Below are positions 37,220 through 46,710 of a stretch of 64,000 nt of DNA, in pieces. The DNA comes from Neomesorhizobium albiziae (GTDB lineage: Bacteria; Pseudomonadota; Alphaproteobacteria; Rhizobiales; Rhizobiaceae). A program made the position numbers and the translations under genes. The DNA is taken from the NCBI RefSeq assembly GCF_900114255.1, contig NZ_FOSL01000023.1:18427-82426 (forward strand), in the 5' to 3' direction. Below the pieces are notes generated by a model, which saw only the letters and a list, made by a program, of their open reading frames with translations, did not search any database and was not told where the DNA came from. Numbering within the stretch: position 1 is the first letter of the stretch; each line of letters opens with the position of its first letter.

Positions 37220-38497
37220 ATGAGGACATACAAACTACTGCTCGCCGCAGCGGCGGGACTGGGCTTGCAGGCATCGGCAGCACTCGCCGATTCCACAATT
37301 AAGATGGTGGAGGTGATTACCAGCCCGCCGCGCACCGAGTTCATCAAGAAGCAGATCGCCGAGTTTGAGGCGGCAAATCCGGGCGTAAAGGTGGAACTCG
37401 TTTCTCTGCCATGGGGACAGGCCTTCGAAAAGTTCCTGACCATGGTGCAGGCAGGCGACACACCGGACATCGTGGAAATGCCGGAACGCTGGATGGCGCT
37501 CTACGGCAACAACGGCCAACTGGAGGATCTTGGGCCCTATATGGCCAACTGGCCGGATGTCGCGACGCTCGGCGAGCGCGCCAAGCAGTTCGGTTCGACC
37601 GTAGGCGGCAAGCAGTACATGATCCCCTACGGCTATTATCTGAAGGCGATGTTCTGGAACAAGAAGCTGTTCAAGGAAGCCGGCCTCGACCACGCGCCGG
37701 CGACGCTCGACGAATTCGTCTCATCCGCCAAGAAGATTTCCGCGATCCCCGGCAAATATGGCTACTGCCTGCGCGGCGGTCCTGGCGCCACCTTCGGCAT
37801 GAACATGTTCATGAACATCGCCAACGGCAAAGGCGGCTATTTCAACGAAGACGGCACAGCGATCATCAATGAGCCGGGCTCCGTGAAAGGCCTCGAAATG
37901 CTGGCCGAGATGTACAAGGACGGCTCCGCGCCGAAGGATTCCGTGACCTGGGGCTTCAATGAGACCGTCACCGGCTTCTATTCCGGCACCTGCGCCATGC
38001 TCGACCAGGATCCGGACGCGTTGATCGGCGTTGCCGAGAAGATGAGCAAGGACGATTTCGCGGTAGCTCCCGTGCCGGCCGGTCCAAACGGCAAATCCTA
38101 TCCGACGCTCGGTTATGCCGGCTGGGCGATGTTTGCCGATTCCGAGGTCAAGGAAGACAGCTGGAAGCTGATGGCTTCGCTGCTGTCGCCGAAGGCGAAC
38201 ATCGAATGGGCGAAAATGGTCGGCGTGCTGCCGATCCACAACGGCGCCGAACAGGACGCCTATTTCAAGTCGGAACAGTTCAAGGGCTGGTTCGACGAGT
38301 TGAACGGCGGGGACAAGTACGAATTCGTGACACCGCCGACGCATCTGGAAAACCTCGGCAATTTTGTCGACCAGATCGCCATCAAGGGCTTCCAGGAAGT
38401 GCTGCTTGGAAAGCGCGCAGCCAAGGAGGTTGCCGACGAATGGGCTGCCTACCTGACCAAGGAACAACAGGACTGGATGGCGGCGAACAAGAAGTAA
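37220..38497 (+). CDS. ABC transporter substrate-binding protein, family 1 (sugar type)
   Basis: 425 residues. A signal peptide (LLLAAAAGLGLQASAALA) and the cluster B binding-protein fold: TEFIKKQIAEFEAANPGVKV, TMVQAGDTPDIVEMP, IPYGYYLKAMFWNKKLFKEA and GYAGWAMFADSEVKEDSWKL. Periplasmic receptor of the importer whose permeases and ATPase follow. Start ATG after GGGAGAGTGAC. Next to a lyase and a FadR-type regulator, it may bind something other than a simple sugar; the substrate is not readable. Confidence 0.88.
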   Translation: MRTYKLLLAAAAGLGLQASAALADSTIKMVEVITSPPRTEFIKKQIAEFEAANPGVKVELVSLPWGQAFEKFLTMVQAGDTPDIVEMPERWMALYGNNGQLEDLGPYMANWPDVATLGERAKQFGSTVGGKQYMIPYGYYLKAMFWNKKLFKEAGLDHAPATLDEFVSSAKKISAIPGKYGYCLRGGPGATFGMNMFMNIANGKGGYFNEDGTAIINEPGSVKGLEMLAEMYKDGSAPKDSVTWGFNETVTGFYSGTCAMLDQDPDALIGVAEKMSKDDFAVAPVPAGPNGKSYPTLGYAGWAMFADSEVKEDSWKLMASLLSPKANIEWAKMVGVLPIHNGAEQDAYFKSEQFKGWFDELNGGDKYEFVTPPTHLENLGNFVDQIAIKGFQEVLLGKRAAKEVADEWAAYLTKEQQDWMAANKK

Positions 38498-38509
38498 GCG
38501 CCTGTTTTT

Positions 38510-38635
38510 CCTTCTCCCCGTTCACGGGGAGAAGGCGGCCCGATAGGGCCGGATGAGGGGCTGCTCTACTCGAAAAGCCCTGGTGCTGCCCCTCACTGTC
38601 CCGCCGGACATCTCTCCCCGTAAACGGGAGGGGGA
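38510..38635. repeat. RIME-like intergenic mosaic element
   Basis: Begins with the palindrome CCTTCTCCCCGTTCACGGGG...AGAAGG (38510-38535), continues with GATGAGGGGC and CCCCTCA arms, and ends with a second CTCTCCCCGTAAACGGGAG palindrome (to about 38633). This is the organisation of the rhizobial intergenic mosaic element. It lies inside the ABC operon between the binding-protein and permease genes, where the folded RNA could stabilise the upstream message. Confidence 0.8.
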
Positions 38636-38656
38636 CGTAAATCGCGAGCGACCTCA

Positions 38657-39580
38657 ATGACCTACGCCGTGTCAGAAATCAGAGCTCCGGGAAAGCCGCG
38701 CCGCAAGGGTTTTTCTTCTGCCGCGGTGGAGCCATGGCTTTATCTCAGCCCGGCCCTAGTGCTTCTGGTAACGGTGCTTCTGGTGCCGCTGATCGTCGGC
38801 ATCGGCTACTCCTTCCGCAAGTTCTCCGCCTTCAAGTCGGAATTTGTGGGGCTCGGCCAATACAAGGCGATGCTCAGCGATGCGGTACTCGGCCAGGCGT
38901 TGATCAACACCGTGTGGTGGACCGTCGCCAGCCTGGTGCTGCAGTTCTTCCTCGGGTTGGGGCTGGCGCTGCTCCTCGACCGCCATTTCGTCGGCCGCCG
39001 CATCGTGCAGGCGGTGGTCTTCCTGCCCTGGGCGGTGCCGTCATTTCTCTCCGGCCTCACCTGGGGCTGGCTCTTCAATCCAATCGTCGGCCCCCTGCCC
39101 CACTGGCTTTACGCGCTGGGGCTGAAGGCCGAACCGACGAACATCCTTTCCGACCCCGCCACAGCCATGTGGGGACCGATCATCGCCAATGTCTGGTTCG
39201 GAATACCGTTTTTTGCGATCACTCTTCTCGCCGCGCTGAAGTCGATCCCGTCGGAACTGCATGAGGCTGCAGCGATCGACGGCGCCACGCCATGGCAGCG
39301 CTTCACCAAGGTGACATTGCCGTTCCTGGCGCCCACAATCGCCATCACCGTGATGCTGCGGACGATCTGGATCGCCACCTTCGCCGACCTGATCTACGTG
39401 ATGACCGAAGGCGGACCTGCCGGCTCCACCAACACGGTTGCCACCTACATCTATGTCAGTGCGTTCAAGTCGCTGGACAAGGGTTACGCCTCGGCAATCG
39501 CCGTGCTGCTGCTCCTGCTGCTGATCCTCTACGCGGTGGTGCTGATCCGCATCCGCCGCTCACTGGTGGATTACGCCTGA
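38657..39580 (+). CDS. ABC transporter permease, MalF/UgpA type
   Basis: 307 residues with six hydrophobic segments. The permease EAA loop, which docks the ATPase, reads HEAAAIDGATPWQRFTKVTL. The first permease of the importer, following the binding protein past a RIME-like element. The stop codon overlaps the start of the second permease by one base. Confidence 0.9.
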   Translation: MTYAVSEIRAPGKPRRKGFSSAAVEPWLYLSPALVLLVTVLLVPLIVGIGYSFRKFSAFKSEFVGLGQYKAMLSDAVLGQALINTVWWTVASLVLQFFLGLGLALLLDRHFVGRRIVQAVVFLPWAVPSFLSGLTWGWLFNPIVGPLPHWLYALGLKAEPTNILSDPATAMWGPIIANVWFGIPFFAITLLAALKSIPSELHEAAAIDGATPWQRFTKVTLPFLAPTIAITVMLRTIWIATFADLIYVMTEGGPAGSTNTVATYIYVSAFKSLDKGYASAIAVLLLLLLILYAVVLIRIRRSLVDYA

Positions 39581-40428
39581 TGATCGCCGGCCGCTCCCTC
39601 ACCTCACGCGTTGCCGGCGGCTTCGGCCTCTATCTGGCGATCGGCGCCTATGTGGTGTTTGCGCTGTTCCCATTGTTCTGGACGCTGAAGATTTCGGTGA
39701 CGCCGCAGTCGCTGCTTTATTCCGAAGGCATCACCTTCTGGCCTTCAAAGGCGACATTCGAAAACTACGTCTCCGTGTTCAAGGCGACCGACTTTCCCCG
39801 CTATTTCCTCAACAGCGTCATCGTTTCGGTGACGACGGCCGCGATCGTCACCGTCATCGCTTCGGCCGCGGGGTATGCGATGTCGCGCTTTTCCTTCCGG
39901 GGCAAGACGGCGGTCGCACTGATGCTGCTTTTGACGCAGACCTTTCCGCTGGTGATGGTGATCCCGCCGATCTACCGCATCATGGCGCAGATCGGCCTCA
40001 TCAACAGCCTGACCGGGCTGATCATCATCTACACCGCCTTCAACATCGCCTTCGCGACATTCCTGATGCAGTCTTTCTTCGACGGCATTCCGAAAGATCT
40101 CGAGGAGGCCGCGATGATCGACGGCTGCACGCGCCAGCAGGCGCTGAGGCGCATCATCATTCCACTGACGTTGCCGGGCATGGGCGCGACACTCGGCTTT
40201 GTCTTCACCGCCGCCTGGAGCGAACTTCTCTTCGCGCTGATGCTGATTTCGAGTGACGGACAGAAAACCTTCGCGGTCGGGCTCCTGACCTTCATCGGCA
40301 AGTTCGCGGTCGACTGGGGTCAGATGATGGCGGCCTCGATCCTGGCGTTGATCCCGGCCTGCCTCTTCTTCGCATTCCTGCAACGCTATCTCGTCACCGG
40401 CCTCACCGCCGGCGCCGTCAAAGGATAG
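39580..40428 (+). CDS. ABC transporter permease, MalG/UgpE type
   Basis: 282 residues, six membrane segments, with the EAA loop EEAAMIDGCTRQQALRRIII. Second inner-membrane subunit of the same importer. The ATG is formed by the last base of the previous stop codon (TGATG), so translation is coupled. Five bases separate it from the ATPase gene. Confidence 0.9.
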   Translation: MIAGRSLTSRVAGGFGLYLAIGAYVVFALFPLFWTLKISVTPQSLLYSEGITFWPSKATFENYVSVFKATDFPRYFLNSVIVSVTTAAIVTVIASAAGYAMSRFSFRGKTAVALMLLLTQTFPLVMVIPPIYRIMAQIGLINSLTGLIIIYTAFNIAFATFLMQSFFDGIPKDLEEAAMIDGCTRQQALRRIIIPLTLPGMGATLGFVFTAAWSELLFALMLISSDGQKTFAVGLLTFIGKFAVDWGQMMAASILALIPACLFFAFLQRYLVTGLTAGAVKG

Positions 40429-40433
40429 GCTCG

Positions 40434-41504
40434 ATGGCTTCGGTATCGCTCGAAAAAGTCCAGAAGAACTATGGCACGTTCAACGTGCTGCAGGCCGTCG
40501 ACCTGGAAATCGCAGACGGCGAATTCGTCGTTCTGGTCGGGCCGTCCGGCTGTGGAAAGTCAACATTGTTGCGCATGATCGCCGGACTGGAGGAAGTTAC
40601 CGCCGGCGAAATCCGCATCGGCGAACGGATCGTCAACGACGTGGCGCCGAAGGACCGCGACATTGCCATGGTGTTCCAGTCCTACGCGCTCTATCCGCAT
40701 ATGAATGTCGCCGACAATATGGGATTCAGTCTGACGTTACGGAAAACCGCAGGAAAAACGATCGGCGAGCGCGTCAACGGTGCGGCAAACCGGCTTGGCC
40801 TCGACAATTTTCTCGGCCGCCTGCCGCGCCAGCTCTCCGGCGGCCAGCGCCAGCGGGTTGCCATGGGCCGCGCCATCGTTCGCGACCCGAAAGTGTTCCT
40901 GTTCGATGAACCGCTCTCCAATCTCGACGCCAAGCTGCGCGTCCATATGCGCACCGAGATCAAGGCGCTGCACCAGCAACTGAAAACCACCTCGGTCTAC
41001 GTCACTCACGACCAGACCGAAGCAATGACCATGGCCGACCGCATCGTCGTCATGCATGACGGCGTGGTGCAGCAGGTCGGCGCGCCGCTTGACCTCTACG
41101 ACCTGCCGGCCAACATGTTCGTGGCCGGGTTCATCGGCTCGCCCGGCATGAATTTTCTGCCGGCCACGATCAGGCGGACAGACAGCGGAGCGCACGCGGT
41201 GCTCGCTGACGGGCAGAGCCTGCCGGTGCTCATTGATCTTCCCTTAAGCGATGGCGAGACGGTGACTGTCGGGCTGCGCCCCGAGCACATCAAACTCGCG
41301 GCAGAAGGCGGGCTTGCCGCCCAGGTAGAGGTTGTCGAGCCGCTCGGCCTTTCCACGCAATTCTACGCGCAAATGGCCGGCCAGCAGATCTGCGTCTTTG
41401 CGATGGGGCGCCTGGCGGTGTCGCCCGGCGACCAGGTCAAGCTGTCAGCCGAGGCGGGCGACCTTCATCTCTTCGATCCGAAGACTGGAGAGCGGATCGG
41501 TTAG
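40434..41504 (+). CDS. ABC transporter ATP-binding protein, MalK/UgpC type
   Basis: 356 residues. Walker A GPSGCGKSTLLRM, Q-loop VFQSYALYPHM, signature LSGGQRQRVAMGRA, Walker B VFLFDEPLSNLD, and the H-loop VYVTHDQTEA. A C-terminal TOBE/MalK-type domain follows (about 235-356). Energises the preceding permeases. A hairpin downstream may end the transcript. Confidence 0.92.
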   Translation: MASVSLEKVQKNYGTFNVLQAVDLEIADGEFVVLVGPSGCGKSTLLRMIAGLEEVTAGEIRIGERIVNDVAPKDRDIAMVFQSYALYPHMNVADNMGFSLTLRKTAGKTIGERVNGAANRLGLDNFLGRLPRQLSGGQRQRVAMGRAIVRDPKVFLFDEPLSNLDAKLRVHMRTEIKALHQQLKTTSVYVTHDQTEAMTMADRIVVMHDGVVQQVGAPLDLYDLPANMFVAGFIGSPGMNFLPATIRRTDSGAHAVLADGQSLPVLIDLPLSDGETVTVGLRPEHIKLAAEGGLAAQVEVVEPLGLSTQFYAQMAGQQICVFAMGRLAVSPGDQVKLSAEAGDLHLFDPKTGERIG

Positions 41505-41547
41505 ATACTTATCCAGCGGGTTCAGGCAGCATGGATTCGCCGGCCAT

Positions 41548-41591
41548 GAGAATGACATTCCCAAAACCTCTCATTCTCGAAAAATTTTTGC
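41548..41591 (+). terminator. Possible terminator after the sugar-type ABC genes
   Basis: Inverted repeat GAGAATGA (41548-41555) and TCATTCTC (41571-41578) with a 15-base loop, followed by GAAAAATTTTTG. The short stem and long loop make this uncertain. Confidence 0.4.
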
Positions 41592-41675
41592 TTAGCCTTC
41601 GGCCTGCACATTTGCGACATTAGCGCCGTTGAATGATCGGCATTTCGCCGGACACGTTTCAGGATTCAAAAGACA

Positions 41676-42449
41676 ATGAACTGGTTGAAATCGCTGCTCG
41701 TCGCAGGAACCGTGCAGGTCCTTGCCGTCACTTCGGCCTTTGCCGGAGCGAACCTCGAGCAAATCAAGTCGTCAGGCGTCTTCAAGATCGGTACGGAGGG
41801 CACCTACGCGCCCTTCACCTACCACGAGCCGGGCGGCGCTCTGGTCGGCTTCGACGTAGAGATCGGCCAGGAGATCGCCAAGCGGCTCGGCGTCAAGGCG
41901 GAATTCCTCGAAGGCAAATGGGACGGACTGATCGCCGGGCTCGATGCCAACCGCTATGACGCGGTCATCAACCAGGTCGGCATCACCGAGCAGCGCAGGC
42001 AGAAATACGATTTCTCCGATCCGTACATCGCTTCGAAAGCGGTGCTGATCGTGCGCGGCGACAATGAAGAGGTCAAAGGCTTCGCCGATCTCAAGGGCAA
42101 GAAGTCTGCCCAGTCGCTGACCAGCAACTTCGGCAAGATCGCCGAAAAGAATGGCGCCGAACTGGTCGGCACTGACGGTTTCGACCAGTCCATCCAGCTC
42201 GTGCTCAACGGCCGCGCCGACGCCACCATCAACGACAGCCTGTCCTTCCTCGACTTCAAGAAGCACAAGCCGGACGCCAATGTGAAGATCGCCGCGCAGG
42301 AGGAAAACGCCGATTATTCCGGCATCATCATCCGTAAGGGCGAACCGGAACTGCTCGAGGCGATCAACAAGGCGCTGGCAGAGATCAAGGCCGACGGCAC
42401 CTATCAGAAAATCTCCGACAAATATTTCGGTCAGGACGTTTCGCAGTAA
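41676..42449 (+). CDS. Amino-acid ABC transporter substrate-binding protein (family 3)
   Basis: 257 residues. A signal peptide (LLVAGTVQVLAVTSAFAG) and the SBP_bac_3 fold: FKIGTEGTYAPFTYHEPGGA, LVGFDVEIGQEIAKRLGVKA and DAVINQVGITEQRRQKYDFS. The ligand-binding Arg/Asp pattern fits polar amino acids such as cystine or glutamine. Being next to a cystathionine-lyase-like gene makes cystine or another sulfur amino acid attractive, but that is inference. Confidence 0.88.
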   Translation: MNWLKSLLVAGTVQVLAVTSAFAGANLEQIKSSGVFKIGTEGTYAPFTYHEPGGALVGFDVEIGQEIAKRLGVKAEFLEGKWDGLIAGLDANRYDAVINQVGITEQRRQKYDFSDPYIASKAVLIVRGDNEEVKGFADLKGKKSAQSLTSNFGKIAEKNGAELVGTDGFDQSIQLVLNGRADATINDSLSFLDFKKHKPDANVKIAAQEENADYSGIIIRKGEPELLEAINKALAEIKADGTYQKISDKYFGQDVSQ

Positions 42450-42471
42450 GATAACGACTGGAACTGCCGGG

Positions 42472-42496
42472 CGGATCGGCCGCAAGGCCGGTCCGC
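42472..42496 (+). terminator. Hairpin between binding-protein and permease genes
   Basis: Nine-bp stem GCGGATCGG (42472-42480) with CCGGTCCGC (42488-42496), one G-U pair, seven-base loop, followed by TTCTTTTG. Its place between the two genes suggests partial termination, which would keep the binding protein in excess over the permease. Confidence 0.55.
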
Positions 42497-42520
42497 TTCT
42501 TTTGTCTGGAGACGCCTAAA

Positions 42521-43201
42521 GTGCCTCACTGGCTGCAATTGATGATCGAATCGCTCGGCCCGCTGTTGTGGGCCGCATTGATTTTTACGGCCCCCCTCAC
42601 CCTATTGTCCTTCGTGCTGGGCCTTGCTCTCGGCCTCGCGGTGGCGCTGATCCGGCTGTTTGCCGCATGGCCGTTCACAGCGATCGCGCGCTTCTATGTC
42701 TGGATCATCCGCGGCACCCCGCTTCTGGTCCAGCTGTTTCTGATTTTCTACGGACTGCCAAGCGTCGGCATCGTGCTTGATGCCTTTCCGGCGGCACTGA
42801 TCGGCTTCACCCTCAACATCGGCGCCTATTCCTCCGAAATCATACGCGCCGTCATTGCTTCGGTGCCGAAAGGGCAATGGGAAGCTGCCTATTCGATCGG
42901 CATGAACTGGCCGCAGGCCATGCGCAGGACTATCCTGCCGCAGGCAGCCCGTGTCGCCGTGCCGCCGCTTTCCAATACCTTCATCTCGCTGGTCAAGGAT
43001 ACATCGCTGGCCGCGGCGATAACGGTGCCGGAAATGTTCCAGGCCGCGCAACGTATCGTCGCCGCCACCTACGAACCGCTGATCCTTTATATCGAGGCGG
43101 CGCTCATCTATCTCGCACTGAGTTCCATCCTGTCGTCCCTGCAAGTCAGGCTCGAATCTCGCCTCAACCGCTATGGCGGGTTCCTGGAGGCGCGGGCATG
43201 A
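42521..43201 (+). CDS. Amino-acid ABC transporter permease (HisM/cystine type)
   Basis: 226 residues, about five membrane segments. The short EAA loop appears as WEAAYSIGMNWPQAMRRTIL, and the LFLIFYGLPSVG and FISLVKDTSLAAAITVPEMF motifs are typical of His/Glu/cystine permeases. GTG start 11 bases after GGAG. The stop overlaps the ATPase start (ATGA). Confidence 0.9.
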   Translation: MPHWLQLMIESLGPLLWAALIFTAPLTLLSFVLGLALGLAVALIRLFAAWPFTAIARFYVWIIRGTPLLVQLFLIFYGLPSVGIVLDAFPAALIGFTLNIGAYSSEIIRAVIASVPKGQWEAAYSIGMNWPQAMRRTILPQAARVAVPPLSNTFISLVKDTSLAAAITVPEMFQAAQRIVAATYEPLILYIEAALIYLALSSILSSLQVRLESRLNRYGGFLEARA

Positions 43202-43944
43202 TCGAGCTCACCGACATCGAAAAGCGCTTCGGCGACAACGTCGTCCTGCACGGCGTAAGCGCGCGCATTGCCGAAGGCAATGTGACGGCGCTCGTCGGCC
43301 CTTCCGGCGGCGGCAAGAGCACGCTTCTGAGGTGCATCAACCTGCTGGAAATCCCGACCTCGGGCACGGTTCGTATCGGCGAAGAAGCGCTGACCTTCCG
43401 TCCCGGCCACAAGGTCGGCTGGGCATCGGTGCAGAAATTGCGCCGCCAGACCGGCATGGTGTTCCAGAATTTCCAGCTTTTCCCGCACCGCACCGCCGTC
43501 GAGAATGTGATGGAAGGCTTGGTCACTGTTCTCAAATGGCCGAAGGAAAAAGCCCGTGAACGAGCGCTGGCGCTGCTCGAAAAGGTCGGCCTGGCGCACA
43601 AGGCCGATGCATGGCCGGCAACGCTCTCTGGCGGACAGCAGCAGCGCGTGGCGATCGCCCGGGCGCTGGCGCCTTCACCGCGTGTTCTGTTGTGCGATGA
43701 GCCTACGTCAGCGCTCGACCCGGAACTTTCCGGCGAGGTCGTGGATGTGCTGAGCCAACTCGCAAAGGAAGGCACCACGATGGTGATGGCCACGCACGAC
43801 CTGCGGTTAGCGTCGAAAATCGCCAATGAAGTGGTCTTCCTGGAGGCCGGCGTGGTGGTCGAAACCGGGCCGGCTTCTGAAGTCTTCGGCAATCCCCAGC
43901 GCGAAAGAACCAAACGCTTCATCACCACGCTGACGCACCACTGA
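43198..43944 (+). CDS. Amino-acid ABC transporter ATP-binding protein
   Basis: 248 residues. Walker A GPSGGGKSTLLRC, Q-loop GMVFQNFQLFPHRT, signature LSGGQQQRVAIARA, Walker B VLLCDEPTSALDP and H-loop MVMATHDLRLA. It belongs to the polar amino acid (GlnQ/HisP) family. Translation is coupled to the permease by a four-base overlap. Confidence 0.92.
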   Translation: MIELTDIEKRFGDNVVLHGVSARIAEGNVTALVGPSGGGKSTLLRCINLLEIPTSGTVRIGEEALTFRPGHKVGWASVQKLRRQTGMVFQNFQLFPHRTAVENVMEGLVTVLKWPKEKARERALALLEKVGLAHKADAWPATLSGGQQQRVAIARALAPSPRVLLCDEPTSALDPELSGEVVDVLSQLAKEGTTMVMATHDLRLASKIANEVVFLEAGVVVETGPASEVFGNPQRERTKRFITTLTHH

Positions 43945-44008
43945 ATCCGGTCTCATTCCCCTGGAGGCGTCAACCACGTCTTAAGCCTTCGCGGTCAGAC
44001 TGAGGCGC

Positions 44009-44815
44009 ATGGTCGGATTCGTTCTTCCAAAGCTCAGATGGCTGGTCATCGGCGCGGTGGCGGCCGGCGGCTGGGCTGTAACCCAGGAGCCTGTCAGCAA
44101 ACGGCAGCAACGCCCCGCCGAACGGCCGGCGGCGGCGCGCAGCGTTGCGAAAGAGCGGCAGAGCGAGCCAGTCCGGCGGCAGCAGAGGCCGCAGAGCAGC
44201 ATGCAGGCCACCGCGTCTGCCGACCGACCCCAAGCGGCAATACCCGAGCCGCGGCCCTCGAAACAACTCACAACCAGTTCGATCAAGCGGCCCGACAAGC
44301 CCGTCGCGCAGCCGTACTACACCAAATCACGTGTCCGGCTTCGCGAAGCAATGGGCACTAACGCGCGAGTCATCACATGGCTTGAACAGGGCGAGCAGGC
44401 GACCGTGCTGGAGAGCTCTGGCAAATGGCGCCGCGTCACAGTGGCCGGCCGCAAGGGCTGGGTCCATGGCGATTATCTGCAATTGCCGGATCCGGATGCG
44501 CCGCGCCCGCAGGCGCCGGTAGCGAAAACTGTCCCAGCCAAAGCCGTGGGGCCGGTTCCCGCAGCCAAACCGAAACAGCCAGTCGTTGCCGCCAGGCGGG
44601 AAAAAGAACCGGGCCTGTCTGCGAAACCGCTGGAGTCCTTGGCGCCCGCCATCAGCAAACCGCTCGCCGGGTTGTTGCAATCGAAACGCCCGGCTCGCCA
44701 GGCGCAGCGCGGCGACTGCCAGTGCCCCTACGATCTGATGATCAACGGCAAGGAGTGTGGCGACCGCAGCGCTTACGTCATGCGCGGGCGGGCCAACGAG
44801 CAGTGCTACCTCTGA
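44009..44815 (+). CDS. SH3-domain protein with C-terminal cysteine-rich tail
   Basis: 268 residues. An N-terminal hydrophobic segment (LRWLVIGAVAAGGWAV) probably anchors or secretes it. A basic/Pro-rich linker (about 30-95) precedes a bacterial SH3 domain (about 98-160; YYTKSRVRLREAMGTNARVI and GRKGWVHGDYLQL). Another disordered linker leads to a four-cysteine tail, DCQCPYDLMINGKECGDRSA, of a kind seen in Rhizobiales SH3 proteins. Binding to cell wall or periplasmic partners is inferred. Confidence 0.7.
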   Translation: MVGFVLPKLRWLVIGAVAAGGWAVTQEPVSKRQQRPAERPAAARSVAKERQSEPVRRQQRPQSSMQATASADRPQAAIPEPRPSKQLTTSSIKRPDKPVAQPYYTKSRVRLREAMGTNARVITWLEQGEQATVLESSGKWRRVTVAGRKGWVHGDYLQLPDPDAPRPQAPVAKTVPAKAVGPVPAAKPKQPVVAARREKEPGLSAKPLESLAPAISKPLAGLLQSKRPARQAQRGDCQCPYDLMINGKECGDRSAYVMRGRANEQCYL

Positions 44816-44906
44816 TATTGCGGGCGTTCGAAGCCGGATTTCGCGACTGAAACCGCTGGAAAGGGCCAGCGGAGGCTTCGTTTGGCATGTTAAGGGTTGA
44901 AGCCTA

Positions 44907-45008
44907 CTGCATAATTCCTTAAATCGGAGTCGATTTAAGTGTAAAATCATGCAGCAATTCAAGTGCTACAGCGACCTTTGCGCGTCTGAAAGACGCGCGG
45001 CGCTGTAG
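44907..45008. repeat. Intergenic palindromic element of rhizobial REP type
   Basis: Two palindromes. CTGCAT...ATGCAG spans 44907-44954, with TTAAATCG and CGATTTAA inner arms. GCTACAGCG...CGCTGTAG spans 44965-45008, with GCGCGTCT and AGACGCGC inner arms. The second half shares its CTACAGCG/CGCTGTAG ends with the element at 7895-7938. It lies just upstream of the methionine aminopeptidase gene and may carry its promoter. Confidence 0.75.
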
Positions 45009-45076
45009 ACGATCCGGTGCCAAATCAGGGCGTGCTCGCGCCGAATTGGCGTCACGCCGAAACTCTGGACACCGAC

Positions 45077-45904
45077 ATGGTCACCTATCTCGACGCCGCC
45101 ACCGCTCCGCTCCGCAATACCGGGCAGATTCGCCTCTATGGCGAGGATGCGTTTGCAGGCATGCGCAAGGCCTGCGACCTGACCGCCCGTTGCCTTGACG
45201 AACTGGCTGGCATGGTGAAGCCCGGTGTCACCACAGAGGCAATCGACCGTTTCGTCTTCGAATTCGGCATGGATCACGGCGCCCTGCCCGCCACGCTGAA
45301 CTATCGCGGCTACACGAAGTCGTCCTGCACATCGATCAACCATGTCGTCTGCCACGGCATTCCCGACCAGAAACCATTGAAGGAGGGCGACGTTGTCAAT
45401 ATCGACGTCACCTACATCCTCGACGGCTGGCACGGCGATTCCAGCCGCATGTATCCGGTCGGCCAGATCAAGCGCGCCGCCGAGCGCCTGCTGGAAGTCA
45501 CCCACGAATGCCTGATGCGCGGCGTCGCCGCGGTGCGTCCCGGCGCCCGCACCGGCGCCATCGGCGCGGCCATCCAGGCCTTCGCAGAGGCGGAGCGCTG
45601 CTCGGTGGTGCGCGATTTCTGCGGCCATGGCGTCGGCCAGCTTTTCCACGACGCACCGAACATCCTTCACTATGGCAGCGCCGGCGAAGGCGTCGAAATG
45701 CGGCCAGGAATGATCTTCACCATCGAGCCGATGATCAATCTGGGCCGCCCACACGTGAAGGTGCTGTCCGACGGCTGGACCGCAGTCACCCGGGACCGCT
45801 CGCTGTCGGCCCAGTACGAACACACGGTCGGTGTCACCTCGACCGGCTGCGAAATTTTCACACTCTCGCCCAAGGGGCTCGACCGACCCGGCCTGCCAGC
45901 CTAA
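45077..45904 (+). CDS. map: Methionine aminopeptidase, type I
   Basis: 275 residues. Removes initiator methionine. Metal and catalytic residues are all present: His in [11 protein letters not shown], Asp in [19 protein letters not shown] (both Asp ligands), His in [13 protein letters not shown], Glu in TIEPMINLG and Glu in QYEHTVGVT. The start is ATG 45077; an in-frame GTG lies 20 codons upstream. It is followed after 50 bp by the radC-like gene. Confidence 0.94.
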   Translation: MVTYLDAATAPLRNTGQIRLYGEDAFAGMRKACDLTARCLDELAGMVKPGVTTEAIDRFVFEFGMDHGALPATLNYRGYTKSSCTSINHVVCHGIPDQKPLKEGDVVNIDVTYILDGWHGDSSRMYPVGQIKRAAERLLEVTHECLMRGVAAVRPGARTGAIGAAIQAFAEAERCSVVRDFCGHGVGQLFHDAPNILHYGSAGEGVEMRPGMIFTIEPMINLGRPHVKVLSDGWTAVTRDRSLSAQYEHTVGVTSTGCEIFTLSPKGLDRPGLPA

Positions 45905-45954
45905 TATTTGACGCGCTGCGCGAGCAGCGGGGCGGATACGGGGTTTCAGGCACC

Positions 45955-46710
45955 ATGGACGAAGGGGCCGACGACGAACGCGGCTTTCTGGGCGAGCAGC
46001 CAATCAAAGCTTTGCGGAAAGCCAGGATTTCCGCTGAAAAGCCGCACTATTCAGGCCATCGGCAGCGGTTGCGCGAGCGTTTTCGCGAAGCCGGACCCGG
46101 CGCGTTGTCGGATTATGAAATCCTCGAAATGCTGCTCTTTCGCTCGATCCCGCGAGCCGACACCAAGGAGCGCGCCAAGGCGCTGCTGAAACGCTTTGGC
46201 TCACTCGCCGAAGTGTTGGGCGCGCCGGAACAACTGATCCGCGAGTTGCCCGACATCGGCGAGGCTGCAGCCCTCGACCTGAAGGTGGTGGCGGCGGCGG
46301 CGCAACGCATGGCGCGCGGCGCGATCCAGGGCCGCGAGATTCTCGCCTCATGGACACAGGTGCTGGACTATTGCCGGGCGTCTATGGCGTTTGAACAGCG
46401 CGAGCAGTTCCGCATCCTCTTCCTCGACAAGAAAAACACGCTGATTGCCGACGAGGTTCAGCAGACTGGCACGGTCGACCATACGCCGGTCTACCCGCGC
46501 GAGGTGGTGCGGCGCGCGCTGGAACTCTCCTCAACCGCGATCATCCTCGTGCACAATCATCCATCCGGCGATCCGACGCCGTCGCGCGCTGATATCGAGA
46601 TGACCAAAACGATCATCAACACGGCAAAGCCGCTCGGCATTGCCGTCCACGATCACATCATTATCGGCAAGAACGGCCACGCCAGCATGAAGGGTTTGCT
46701 GCTGATTTAG
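45955..46710 (+). CDS. radC: RadC-family JAB/MPN domain protein
   Basis: 251 residues. An N-terminal helix-hairpin-helix part ([35 protein letters not shown]) is joined to a JAB1/MPN domain with the metalloprotease-type motif [19 protein letters not shown]. RadC proteins are widespread; despite the name, no firm DNA-repair role is established. It follows map on the same strand. Confidence 0.9.
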   Translation: MDEGADDERGFLGEQPIKALRKARISAEKPHYSGHRQRLRERFREAGPGALSDYEILEMLLFRSIPRADTKERAKALLKRFGSLAEVLGAPEQLIRELPDIGEAAALDLKVVAAAAQRMARGAIQGREILASWTQVLDYCRASMAFEQREQFRILFLDKKNTLIADEVQQTGTVDHTPVYPREVVRRALELSSTAIILVHNHPSGDPTPSRADIEMTKTIINTAKPLGIAVHDHIIIGKNGHASMKGLLLI

